From: Planifilum sp021793745
GTDB taxonomy: Bacteria; Bacillota; Bacilli; Thermoactinomycetales; DSM-44946
NCBI GenBank assembly: GCA_937983105.1
Contig: CALKAM010000182.1
Location: forward strand, 1-35,868
Length of the DNA: 35,868 bases
Reading direction: 5' to 3'
Positions 8,047 through 16,020 of this stretch are shown here, in pieces. Position numbers and translations under genes: made by a program. Under the pieces are notes generated by a model that was not told where the DNA came from, made no database searches, and saw nothing but the letters and a program-made list of their open reading frames with translations. Positions within the stretch are counted from its first letter, which is position 1. Each line of letters starts with the position of its first letter.

Positions 8047-9450
8047 CTATTTTAAAATGCGGCGGAAAGCATCCACGATATGGGGATGTTCCTCTTCCTC
8101 GACGGTGCGCAGGTCCAGGAGGAGTCGGTCCCTGGACAGGCGGCCGATCACCGGAGGATTTCCCCGGCGGAGGCCTTCTTCCATCCGATGGACGGGCATG
8201 CGGGGATGGGCGATGGAGAGGCAGAAGCTGGGGAGCTCCACTCCGGGCAGCGACCCGCCTCCCACCTCCGACACCGTAGGGATCACCTCCATCCACAGGG
8301 CTTCCCCGAGGGCTTCCCGCAGCCGGTCCATCAGCCGCTCCGCCGAGGCGCGGATTTCCCCGGGCTCCTTCAGGATCTGCCGGAGGACGGGGATCTCCCG
8401 GGCCGCTTCCTCCGGATTCAGGTAGTGGTGGAGGGTGGCCTCCAGGGCGGCCAGGGTCATCTTATCGACGCGCAGCGCACGGAGCAATTGGTTTTTCTTC
8501 AACAGATCGATCCACTGTTTCTTGCCGACGATGATCCCCGCCTGGGGACCGCCGAGGAGTTTGTCCCCGCTGAAGCTGACCAGATCCACCCCTGCCCGCA
8601 GGCACTCCTGCACCGTGGGCTCCTCTCCGATTCCCCGGGCGCGCAGGTCGTAGAGGACACCGCTGCCCAGGTCTTCGAAACAGGGGATGCCGTGTTTGCG
8701 CGCGATCTCTACCATCTCTTCCCGGGAGACACTTTCGGTGAAACCGATGATTTTAAAGTTGCTGGTGTGCACCTTCAGAAGCAGGGCAGTCTCCTCGGAG
8801 ATCGCCCCCTCGATGTCTTCCCGCCGGGTTTTGTTGGTGGTTCCCACTTCCACCAGCCGGGCGCCGCTTTCCCGCATGATTTCCGATACTCGGAAGGAGC
8901 CGCCGATCTCCACCATCTGTCCCCGGGATATGATCACCTCGCGTCCCCGGGCCAGGGTGCGCAGAACGAGCAGAACCGCTGCCGCGTTGTTGTTCACCAC
9001 CAGGGCGGATTCGGCGCCGGTCAGGCGTCGGAGAATCCCTTCCACGTGTTCGTGGCGGGACCCGCGCTGACCGGTGTGCAAACGGTATTCCAGATTGGAA
9101 TAGGAGAGGGCCACGTCCCGGACCGCCCGGAGGGCCGCTTTGCTCAATCGGGCCCGTCCCAGGTTGGTATGGAGGACGATACCGCTCCCATTGATGACGG
9201 GGCGAAGGCGGGGGGCCGTCAAGCGGTCCAGGGTTTCCGTAATGCGCACCGCGATCCGTTCGGGATCCGGCGGGGTGGGATCATCGATTTCCAGCATGCG
9301 CCGGCGCTCCATCGCCAAGATGTCATTGGCGACTTCCACCACCATCTGCCGGGGGAAGCGCTCCAGGCAGGGGGCCAACAAAGGGTGTTCGAGCAGGAGA
9401 TGGACCGCCGGCAATCGTCTCAGTGCCTGTTGTTGCTCTTTGGTCAGCAT
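8047..9450 (-). CDS. selA: L-seryl-tRNA(Sec) selenium transferase SelA
   Basis: PLP-dependent enzyme that converts Ser-tRNA(Sec) to Sec-tRNA(Sec) using selenophosphate made by SelD. The 467-residue length fits the family. Visible hallmarks are INGSGIVLHTNLGRA (about 87-100), VVNNNAAAVLL, and SFSGDKLLGGPQAG with the PLP-binding Lys297. ATG 9450 was chosen because the preceding AGTAGGTG gives a ribosome-binding site and the protein then starts LTKEQQQALRRLP, as in other SelA proteins; the frame stays open upstream but without family similarity. It follows selD on the same strand. selB and the selC tRNA are not in the window. Confidence 0.95.
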   Translation of the reverse strand: MLTKEQQQALRRLPAVHLLLEHPLLAPCLERFPRQMVVEVANDILAMERRRMLEIDDPTPPDPERIAVRITETLDRLTAPRLRPVINGSGIVLHTNLGRARLSKAALRAVRDVALSYSNLEYRLHTGQRGSRHEHVEGILRRLTGAESALVVNNNAAAVLLVLRTLARGREVIISRGQMVEIGGSFRVSEIMRESGARLVEVGTTNKTRREDIEGAISEETALLLKVHTSNFKIIGFTESVSREEMVEIARKHGIPCFEDLGSGVLYDLRARGIGEEPTVQECLRAGVDLVSFSGDKLLGGPQAGIIVGKKQWIDLLKKNQLLRALRVDKMTLAALEATLHHYLNPEEAAREIPVLRQILKEPGEIRASAERLMDRLREALGEALWMEVIPTVSEVGGGSLPGVELPSFCLSIAHPRMPVHRMEEGLRRGNPPVIGRLSRDRLLLDLRTVEEEEHPHIVDAFRRILK

Positions 9451-9543
9451 AACGACACCTACTGTGTTCGTTTTTTCTATCATAACGGAGGAGAAAAGAG
9501 GAAGCAAAAAGAGGAGCCGCTGATTCTTCTCCAACGGCCCCGT

Positions 9544-9562
9544 TCCGGTAAAACCCACCGGA
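9544..9562 (-). other. Small hairpin between selD and selA
   Basis: A 6-bp perfect stem (TCCGGT / ACCGGA on either strand) with a 7-nt loop lies in the 165-base spacer between the selD stop and the selA start. There is no U-run, so it is not a clear terminator. I looked here for the selenocysteine tRNA and did not find a T-arm or UCA anticodon loop. Confidence 0.35.
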
Positions 9563-9615
9563 GGTATATGACGGGAAGCGGTATGGGCTTCCCCGGATCC
9601 TGCCAAGCGCCTCGA

Positions 9616-10668
9616 TCATCCCGTCACCCGGATGTATTCCGGGTGGTCGTCCACCACCCGGCCGATGATGCGGGCTTCCGCGACTCCGTTGCGGTGGAGT
9701 TCCTCCAGCAGCTGGCCGGCCTGTTCTTCCGGTACGGCGGCCAGCAGACCGCCGGACGTGACGGCGTCGCACAGGATGATCCGCGTCGCCTCATCCACGG
9801 TTTCGGAGAAGGAAAGGCGCTGATCCAGCCATTTCGCATTGGCCCGCGTGCCCCCGGGGACGATGCCGTCCCGGGCCAGTTCCGCGGTCCGGGGCAGGAC
9901 GGGCACAGCCCGGGCATCGATCTCCAGCCCCACTCGGCCGGCCCGGCTCATCTCAAAGGCGTGGCCCAGGAGGCCGAAGCCGGTGACGTCGGTGCAGGCG
10001 TGGATCGCGTAGGAGCGCATCACCCGTGCCGCATCCCGGTTGAGGGTGCTCATGACCCGGGTCACCCGCTCGATTTCCTCATCCCGCAGCAGTCCCCGCT
10101 TGATCGCCGTGGTGTGAATCCCGACACCGATCGGCTTGGTCAGGATGAGTCGGTCCCCGGGACGGGCGCCCCCCTTCCGCCATAGGCGGTCCGGGTGCAC
10201 CTGACCGGTGACGGCGAGGCCGAATTTGGGTTCCGGATCGTCGATGGAGTGGCCGCCGACGGTGACGGCCCCGGCCTCCTTCACTTTGTCGGCGGCACCG
10301 CGCAGGATGCCCACCAACAGGGAGGGGTCCAATTTGTTCACGGAGAAGGCCACCAGGTTGAGAACCGTGAGCGGTTCCGCCCCCATGGCGTAGATGTCGC
10401 TCAGGCTGTTGGCTGCGGCGATTTGGCCGAAGGCATAGGGATCGTCCACCACCGGTGTGAAAAAGTCCACCGTTTGCACCAGGGCGCACTCGTCGCTGAT
10501 CTGTATGACCCCCGCATCGTCCGGTTCCGTCAGTCCGACGAGGATGTCGGCGCGCTTTTCTTCACGGGGCAGGTGGCTGAGAACGTGCGTCAGGTCCTCC
10601 GGACCCAATTTGCACCCTCACCCCGCTTTGGAGGAAAGTTGGGTCAAGCGAATCGTTTCCCGATCCAT
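9616..10668 (-). CDS. selD: Selenophosphate synthetase SelD, itself a selenoprotein (UGA codon)
   Basis: ATP-dependent enzyme making selenophosphate from selenide. Read from ATG 10668 the frame runs 16 codons, meets TGA at 10620-10618 and continues to 9616, giving 350 residues when UGA is read as selenocysteine. The N-terminus then becomes IRLTQLSSKAG-U-GCKLGPEDL, an exact fit to the SelD active-site motif with Sec17 in the place usually held by Cys or Sec, and Lys20 behind it. GAGGAGG lies just upstream of the ATG. An ordinary gene finder would start at TTG 10608 and lose the catalytic residue. The C-terminal AIRS-type ATP-binding part (GGHSIDDPEPKFGLAVTG) is intact. It heads the selD-selA-gpx cassette. 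Confidence 0.95.
10585..10615 (-). promoter_or_regulatory. Bacterial SECIS-like element in selD
   Basis: Immediately after the UGA, the mRNA can form a lower stem GUGC/GCAC, an internal loop, and an upper stem GGUCC/GGACC closed by the loop GGA. The apical loop lies about 18 bases 3' of the UGA and contains G residues, as expected for SelB-bound bacterial SECIS hairpins. The structure was found by eye. Confidence 0.8.
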
Positions 10669-10707
10669 CGTGCCACCTCCTCTCTGCCGGGAGGGAATTC
10701 CCCATCT

Positions 10708-10729
10708 ATTATATCCGATTATATCCGAT
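10708..10729 (-). promoter_or_regulatory. Tandem 10-bp repeat giving two TATAAT boxes upstream of selD
   Basis: On the plus strand ATTATATCCG occurs twice head to tail. Read toward selD this places two perfect TATAAT boxes (10718-10723 and 10708-10713) exactly one helical turn apart. No good -35 hexamer is seen for either. A GGGAATTCCC palindrome (10693-10702) lies between these boxes and the ribosome-binding site. Confidence 0.5.
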
Positions 10730-10790
10730 CCGGCGGAGCTTCAGGTAACCCATCATCCCCTTCTCCTGCTGAGAGGATTCCGTTGATCCG

Positions 10791-10824
10791 TGTTATAATG
10801 GGAATTAAAATGAAATCGATTGCA
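10791..10824 (+). promoter_or_regulatory. Promoter and putative operator of the LacI-family gene
   Basis: An extended -10 (TGT-TATAAT, TATAAT at 10794-10799) has no strong -35. About 12 bases downstream is a CG-centred imperfect palindrome, TGaAATCGATTgCA (10811-10824). LacI/MalR-family operators are CG-centred and often overlap the start of transcription, so autoregulation is plausible. Confidence 0.5.
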
Positions 10825-10869
10825 CACGACCTGAAATTTTGAAGGGTCAAAAAGGAGTCTGTGAAAACC

Positions 10870-11898
10870 ATGGCCACCATCAAAGACGTTGCCAAGCTGG
10901 CGGGAGTATCCCCGTCCACGGTCTCCCGGGTGATCGCCGGGAGCGATCGGATCAGTCTGGAGACCAAAAACCGCGTGCAACGGGCGATGAAGCAGTTGAA
11001 TTACGTTCCCCACGCCATTGCCCGGAGTCTTGCCCGCAGCCATACCCACACCATCGGCTTTGCCCTTTCCCGCCGGGCGGATCAGGCCTTTTCCAATCCC
11101 TTTTTCTCGGAAGTGATGCGGGGCATGTCTTCCGTGGGGCAGGCCCGGGGATACAATATCCTTCTGTCGATCAGCATCAATCCGGAGGATGAGCTGTCCA
11201 AGTGCCTTCAACTGGTGCGGGAGCGGCGGGTGGACGGGCTGATCCTGTCCACTTCCCGGGTAAACGATCCGCTGATCGCCGCGCTGTCCGAAGAGGAGGC
11301 CCCCTTTGTGGTGATCGGCCGCTGTATGGAGAGACCGGTCCTTTCGGTCAACAACGACAACGTCAAGGCCGGATATCACGCCACCCTTCACCTGTTGGAC
11401 GAGGGATATGAAAAGATCGCCTATCTCAGCGGGGCCAGCGATCTGGTGGTGACCATCGACCGGATGAACGGGTACAAACAGGCGCTGATCGAGCGCGGGC
11501 TTCCGTTTGTCCAGGAGCGGGTGGGAGAAGCCGGTTTTTCCGAACAGGATGGTTACGAGGCGCTGTGTCTGATGAAGGAACGGGGCGTTTCCTTCGATGC
11601 GGTGGTGGCATCGGACGACCTGTTGGCCTTGGGGGCGCTCCGGTTTGCCGAGCGATACGGGTTGCGGGTTCCGGAGGACCTGGGTGTTGTGGGATTCAAC
11701 GACACTCCGCTGATGGTGTACACCAACCCGCCGCTGACCAGTGTGCGCATCCTATCCTATGAGTTGGGCGTTGAAGCGATGGACCTGTTGATCGATGTAT
11801 TGGAAAATCCGGACAAGAAGCGGCTAAAGAAGGAGATCGTCTTGCCTTCCGAGTTGATCGTGCGGGGATCCAGCCGCCGCAGGAGAAAAGCGGAGTAG
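10870..11898 (+). CDS. malR: LacI-family transcriptional regulator, MalR-like
   Basis: DNA-binding repressor of the LacI/GalR family, 342 residues. The N-terminal helix-turn-helix and hinge (TIKDVAKLAGVSPSTVSRVI, then NYVPHAIARSLA near residues 47-58) precede a periplasmic-binding-protein-like sensor domain with the family signature DDLLALGALRFAERYGLRVPEDLGVVGFND. Overall wording is close to MalR-type maltose repressors. It is on the same strand as the maltodextrin operon but separated from it by the oppositely oriented selenium cassette. AAAGGAG ends 12 bases before ATG 10870 and 3 before an in-frame GTG at 10861, so the start could be three codons earlier. That it controls the mal operon is inferred. 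Confidence 0.88.
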   Translation: MATIKDVAKLAGVSPSTVSRVIAGSDRISLETKNRVQRAMKQLNYVPHAIARSLARSHTHTIGFALSRRADQAFSNPFFSEVMRGMSSVGQARGYNILLSISINPEDELSKCLQLVRERRVDGLILSTSRVNDPLIAALSEEEAPFVVIGRCMERPVLSVNNDNVKAGYHATLHLLDEGYEKIAYLSGASDLVVTIDRMNGYKQALIERGLPFVQERVGEAGFSEQDGYEALCLMKERGVSFDAVVASDDLLALGALRFAERYGLRVPEDLGVVGFNDTPLMVYTNPPLTSVRILSYELGVEAMDLLIDVLENPDKKRLKKEIVLPSELIVRGSSRRRRKAE

Positions 11899-11951
11899 AA
11901 AACCGGCTGGGAGGCTATTCTTGTTTCCGGGAAGGGGCAACATCTTTCAAG

Positions 11952-11984
11952 GGCGGATGGGTGAGATGGATACCGCCTTTTTTT
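11952..11984 (+). terminator. Rho-independent terminator after the LacI-family gene
   Basis: GGCGG / CCGCC stem (5 bp, 16-base loop that may pair further) followed by seven T, 53 bases after the stop codon. Confidence 0.65.
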
Positions 11985-12070
11985 GGTTATGTCCCTATGG
12001 TATCATGGGTGACTGACGGCATGATGGGGCGAAATGTCGTCGCTTCCAAAGGAAAGGGGTGAATGTGGGG

Positions 12071-13225
12071 ATGGTTTACCTGGATAACAGCGCAACGACC
12101 CGCACCGATCCGGAAGTGATCCGGGTGATGGCGGATGTGATGGAAAAGGTGTACGGGAACCCGTCATCCCTTCACGGAGTCGGTGACAAGGCCCATCGGT
12201 TGATCGGCGAAGCCCGGGAAGCGGTGGCCCGAACCTTGGGAGTCCAACCGCGGGAAATCGTGTTCACCTCCGGGGGAACGGAATCGAACAATCTGGCCAT
12301 CAAAGGGGTCGCTGAGCGGTTTCGAAATCGCGGTCGCCACCTGATCACCACCGAAGTGGAACACCCTTCGGTGTATCAAGCGTTCCGCCAGTTGGAGGAG
12401 AGGGGTTGGAGGGTGACCTATCTTCCGGTGGATCGGTTGGGCAGGGTGAGCGAGGAGGACGTGGAAAAAGCCCTGACCGAGGATACGGTGCTGGTCTCCG
12501 TCATGCATGTCAACAATGAAGTGGGCACGATTCAGCCCGTTGAAGCCATCGGCCGGGTGTTGCGATCGAAACCCAAGGTGATTTTCCATGTGGACGCCGT
12601 TCAAGCCTTTGGAAAGCTGGAGCTGGACCCGGTCCGGTGGGGCGTAGACCTCCTCTCCATTTCCGGGCATAAATTTCACGGGCCGAAGGGAGTCGGCGCG
12701 CTTTATATCCGGGAAGGCCTGCGCCTGACCCCCTTGCTGGCGGGGGGAGGGCAGGAAGGCGGGCTCCGGTCGGGGACGGAAAATGTGCCGGGGATTGCCG
12801 GATTGGCCAAGGCGGCGATATTGGCACAACAAAGAAGGGAGACGGTCCGCCAGTGGCAAAGGTGGAAAGAAGAGCTGATCCAAGCGGTCACCTCCCGTTT
12901 GGAAGGGGTTGTGGTGAACGGGGATACTACGACCGAGGGGGGAGCTCCCCATATCCTCAGTTTGTCCTTCCCGGGACTGAAGTCGGAAGTGATCGTGCAC
13001 GCCTTGGAGCAGGAAAAGGTTTTCGTATCCAGCAAATCGGCCTGTTCCTCCAAGAAGGAGACGCCGAGCCGCGTGTTGACGGCGATGGGACTGGACGACC
13101 GGACGGCGATCGGATCCATCCGGATCAGCATGGGATATGATACCGTCGAATCCGATATCCGGCAGTGCGCTCAGGCGCTGATCCGCGTTATTCCCGAACT
13201 GCAGCGAGTGATGAAGGGGCGGTGA
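12071..13225 (+). CDS. nifZ: Cysteine desulfurase, NifS/NifZ type (partner of ThiI)
   Basis: PLP-dependent enzyme that removes sulfur from L-cysteine as a protein persulfide, 384 residues. The N-terminus VYLDNSATTRTDPEV, the PLP lysine in SGHKFHGPKG (Lys201) and the active-site Cys325 within SSKSACSSKK are visible. In Bacillus subtilis the NifS-like desulfurase next to thiI (NifZ) feeds sulfur specifically to ThiI for 4-thiouridine in tRNA; the two-base spacing to thiI here supports the same role. ATG 12071 is chosen (AAAGGGG upstream, family-like start); an in-frame GTG at 12059 is possible. Confidence 0.9.
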   Translation: MVYLDNSATTRTDPEVIRVMADVMEKVYGNPSSLHGVGDKAHRLIGEAREAVARTLGVQPREIVFTSGGTESNNLAIKGVAERFRNRGRHLITTEVEHPSVYQAFRQLEERGWRVTYLPVDRLGRVSEEDVEKALTEDTVLVSVMHVNNEVGTIQPVEAIGRVLRSKPKVIFHVDAVQAFGKLELDPVRWGVDLLSISGHKFHGPKGVGALYIREGLRLTPLLAGGGQEGGLRSGTENVPGIAGLAKAAILAQQRRETVRQWQRWKEELIQAVTSRLEGVVVNGDTTTEGGAPHILSLSFPGLKSEVIVHALEQEKVFVSSKSACSSKKETPSRVLTAMGLDDRTAIGSIRISMGYDTVESDIRQCAQALIRVIPELQRVMKGR

Positions 13226-13227
13226 AA

Positions 13228-14424
13228 ATGAATCCCGATGTCATTTTGGTTCGATACGGGGAGCTGGCGCTGAAGGGGAAAAACCGATCGGACTTTGAAG
13301 ATCGATTGGTGCAGAACATTCGCTGGAAACTGGCCGACATCCCCAGCGCAAAGGTCGTGAAGAGCTTCGGACGGATTTTTATCGAGACGGAGGGTTCCGA
13401 TACCGCTTCCGCCCTGCGGAAGTTGGGGGATGTCTTCGGCGTAGTGGGTTTCAGCCCGGCGGAGCGGGTGGAATCCGATCCGGAGGCGATCAAAGGGGCT
13501 GCCCTTCGCCTGATTGAATATCGCGATCCCTTTCCGCGTACGTTTAAGGTAACGGCCAAGCGTGCGGATAAGTCCTTTCCCCTCTCTTCCGGGGAGATCA
13601 ACCGCCAGGTGGGCGCCCACATCTTGCGGAATGTGAAGGGAATCAAGGTGGATGTTCACCAGCCGGAGCTGACGGTCCATGTGGAAGTCCGCGGCAAGTA
13701 CACCTATGTGTATGGGGACGACTTGCCGGGTCCGGGTGGACTTCCCGTGGGAACGAGCGGTAAAGTGATGCTCCTGCTTTCGGGAGGGATTGACAGCCCC
13801 GTCGCCGGTTACCTGTCCCTGAAACGGGGAGCGGAGCTGTTGGCGGTCCATTTTCACAGTTATCCCTACACCAGCGAACGCTCCCGGCAAAAGGTGATTG
13901 ATCTGGCGCGCATCCTGACCCGGTTTGCCGGAAAAATTCGCCTGCACATCGTTCCCTTTACCGAGATCCAGACCGAGATCCGCCAGAAATGCTTGGAATC
14001 CTATTCCATCACCGTGATGCGCCGCATGATGTTTCGGATCGCTGAACAGTTGGCTCGCCGGGAGGGCGCCCTCGCTTTGGTTACCGGGGAAAGCCTGGGC
14101 CAGGTGGCCAGCCAGACCTTGGAGAGCATGAATGCGATCAATGAAGTGGCGGGCCTTCCCGTCCTGCGACCGCTGATCGGGATGGACAAACAGGATATCA
14201 TGTCCCTGTCCAAGGAGATCGGTACCTACGAGACATCGGTCCTTCCCTATGAGGACTGTTGCACCGTCTTTATGCCCCGGTCTCCCAAAACCCGTCCCGA
14301 TCTGGAGACGACGCGGAAAACCGAATCCCGTCTGGATGTGGATCGACTGGTGGAAGCGGCGGTGAAGGGGACGGAGGTGCTTGAGCTGGTTTCCGGAGAA
14401 GAAAAGGAGTTCACCTATTTTTGA
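13228..14424 (+). CDS. thiI: tRNA 4-thiouridine synthase ThiI (short, no rhodanese domain)
   Basis: Makes 4-thiouridine at tRNA position 8 by adenylating the uridine and inserting sulfur; it may also serve thiazole synthesis. 398 residues: ferredoxin-like and THUMP domains in roughly the first 165, then the PP-loop ATPase motif SGGIDSPVAGY from Ser185, and a conserved YEDCC with Cys344/Cys345. It ends soon after (KEFTYF), so the C-terminal rhodanese domain of the E. coli protein is absent. Short Gram-positive ThiI proteins receive sulfur directly from NifZ, which is the gene just upstream. The long open frame before ATG 13228 lies inside nifZ and is not used. Confidence 0.93.
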   Translation: MNPDVILVRYGELALKGKNRSDFEDRLVQNIRWKLADIPSAKVVKSFGRIFIETEGSDTASALRKLGDVFGVVGFSPAERVESDPEAIKGAALRLIEYRDPFPRTFKVTAKRADKSFPLSSGEINRQVGAHILRNVKGIKVDVHQPELTVHVEVRGKYTYVYGDDLPGPGGLPVGTSGKVMLLLSGGIDSPVAGYLSLKRGAELLAVHFHSYPYTSERSRQKVIDLARILTRFAGKIRLHIVPFTEIQTEIRQKCLESYSITVMRRMMFRIAEQLARREGALALVTGESLGQVASQTLESMNAINEVAGLPVLRPLIGMDKQDIMSLSKEIGTYETSVLPYEDCCTVFMPRSPKTRPDLETTRKTESRLDVDRLVEAAVKGTEVLELVSGEEKEFTYF

Positions 14425-14606
14425 GGGAATCCTTTCGGCGAAGCCCTTTACCGTCGATCGCCTCCCCTGGTGGAGCGACAGGCCGCCCAAGCGGCGGTTC
14501 CGCTTTTCCCAGGGTTGACGAAGGGGCTCACCTTCACCGACAGGAAGCGAGCCGGGAGAGGAAGGAGCCGCATGATCGGATCGAAAGCCAAGAAAGGAAC
14601 GTCACG

Positions 14607-15275
14607 ATGGATACAACCTTTTGGGTCGGCCTTTTCAATATTGTCGTGATCGATATGGTGTTGAGCGGGGACAATGCGGTGGTGATCGGCATGGCGGCCC
14701 GGACCCTCCCCGAGCGGCAGAGACGGCGGGCGATCCTCTTTGGAACGGGTGCCGCCGTGTTTCTCCGGGTCGCCTTGACCGGGATCGCCGCTTGGCTTCT
14801 GAACATTCCTCTCCTGATGACCGTCGGGGCCGTGCTGCTTTTGTGGATTGCGCTGAAACTGATGAATCAAAACGGAGGCAGGACCCACGTCTCCACAGGG
14901 CGAAATCTGAGCAGCGCGATCAAAACCATCATTGTCGCCGACGTGGTGATGAGTCTGGACAATGTGGTTTCCGTGGCGGCGGTCGCCCACGGTCACTTGG
15001 GCTTGCTCCTCTTTGGGCTGGGGCTCAGCATACCCATCATCATGTGGGGGAGCCGGCTTGTGGTGCTGGTGATGAACCGCCTGCCGTGGCTGATCTATGT
15101 CGGGTCGGCGATTTTGGGGTATACGGCCGGGCAGCTGATCGTGGAGGACGACATTGTGCGGCGGTTTGTGCTTCACCCCCTGCACCTTCCTGCCTGGACG
15201 GTGCCGATCGCGATGGTGCTCCTCGTCCTCATCGCAGGCAAGATCATGCGGAGTCAACCCACTGTGAAGGTCTGA
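14607..15275 (+). CDS. TerC-family membrane protein (YkoY/YceF/YjbE type, probable Mn2+ exporter)
   Basis: Integral membrane protein of 222 residues with about seven hydrophobic segments. Two matching acidic motifs, VIDMVLSGDNAVVIGMA near residue 11 and VADVVMSLDNVVSVAAVA near residue 112, are the TerC-family signature. Bacillus members (MeeF/MeeY) help load or export manganese. ATG 14607 follows AGAAAGGAAC; the frame is open upstream through a low-complexity stretch unlike TerC proteins, so I reject the longer start. The 182-base leader contains a short hairpin (GCCGC ccaa GCGGC, 14482-14495). I looked for the yybP-ykoY manganese riboswitch and did not see its conserved segments. Confidence 0.88.
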   Translation: MDTTFWVGLFNIVVIDMVLSGDNAVVIGMAARTLPERQRRRAILFGTGAAVFLRVALTGIAAWLLNIPLLMTVGAVLLLWIALKLMNQNGGRTHVSTGRNLSSAIKTIIVADVVMSLDNVVSVAAVAHGHLGLLLFGLGLSIPIIMWGSRLVVLVMNRLPWLIYVGSAILGYTAGQLIVEDDIVRRFVLHPLHLPAWTVPIAMVLLVLIAGKIMRSQPTVKV

Positions 15276-15376
15276 TAACGGAAAGGTTTCGCCGCCGGGA
15301 ATGATATGGGAGAGTGGAGATATGGATACTAAGCCTACACCCTTTTTTGTGGGCTTTCGAGGTGGTGAACCTTTCC

Positions 15377-15958
15377 ATGAATAGCAGTGGGTTACTCACG
15401 GCGTGGCGCATCTGGGATCAGATTTATTACCACTGCACGCAACTGAAGTACGTGGATAAAGAAAACCGCAATCTTTTTCGAGTTGTCGTCAAGCGCTACG
15501 GCGGGGAACCCCTGGTAACCTCCGACGGGGTTTCCTTGAAAAAGGGCGATTGGTACGCCAAGCTTCACCTGCACAATTGCTTGTTTGCACAGATGATCCG
15601 GGAGCAATCCCTGGAGGGCATCTCGTTGGCCCTGTTTACGGTCAACAGCATTCGGGGGTCCCTTCCCGCCCTGGCCCGGTACGTGGCGAATCATCCCCGC
15701 TCGCAGGAGATTCAGGTCTTGCTGGGGACCACCTTCCTGCACCGGGGAGCCCAGCGATTAGGCTTCGATGTCGCCGATATGGTTTGCAGCAGGCACTACC
15801 TACGATTCAAGTCCTGGTTTTTTAAAATGATCCTCGTCAATTGCCATCCCGACGGTTTTCGGCGTCTCCAGGGCCAAGGTCAGGGACATCAACTGGTTCC
15901 GAAGCGGGTATATATTTCAAAGGAGAAGTTTTTCCAGCGGTATCTGCAAGCCGAATAA
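15377..15958 (+). CDS. ykoP: YkoP-like conserved protein
   Basis: Protein of 193 residues resembling Bacillus YkoP: an N-terminal AWRIWDQIYYHCTQLKYVD, then GDWYAKLHLHNCLF, SIRGSLPALARYVANHP and GTTFLHRGAQRLGFDV. Function is not established. There is no signal peptide; the C-terminal part is basic with a possible amphipathic or membrane-associated stretch (LRFKSWFFKMILV). ATG 15377 is preceded by GAGGTGGTG; a GTG at 15314 in frame has a weaker site. In B. subtilis ykoN, ykoP and ykoQ are neighbours, and homologues of all three are neighbours here, which suggests a shared envelope or glycolipid-related role (inference). Confidence 0.75.
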   Translation: MNSSGLLTAWRIWDQIYYHCTQLKYVDKENRNLFRVVVKRYGGEPLVTSDGVSLKKGDWYAKLHLHNCLFAQMIREQSLEGISLALFTVNSIRGSLPALARYVANHPRSQEIQVLLGTTFLHRGAQRLGFDVADMVCSRHYLRFKSWFFKMILVNCHPDGFRRLQGQGQGHQLVPKRVYISKEKFFQRYLQAE

Positions 15959-16020
15959 TGCGAGGACCTGAAAACCACCCGTGAGCCGGATGGTGCGGTG
16001 CGAAATCGGGTACGATAACG

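Noticed and set aside
9451..9615. Selenocysteine tRNA (selC) in the selD-selA spacer
   Set aside because: No GGTTCGA T-arm, no UCA anticodon loop and no long variable arm could be drawn on either strand.
8080..10185. A 701-codon plus-strand open frame across selA and selD
   Set aside because: It is the antisense shadow of two well-identified minus-strand genes and has no family-like sequence or ribosome-binding site.
10608..10608. TTG 10608 as the selD start
   Set aside because: It lacks a proper ribosome-binding site and would delete the catalytic Sec/Lys segment that is encoded just upstream in the same frame across the UGA.
14425..14606. Manganese (yybP-ykoY) riboswitch before the TerC-family gene
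   Set aside because: The conserved GGGGAGUA and AGACC-type loop segments were not found; only a short GCCGC/GCGGC hairpin is present.
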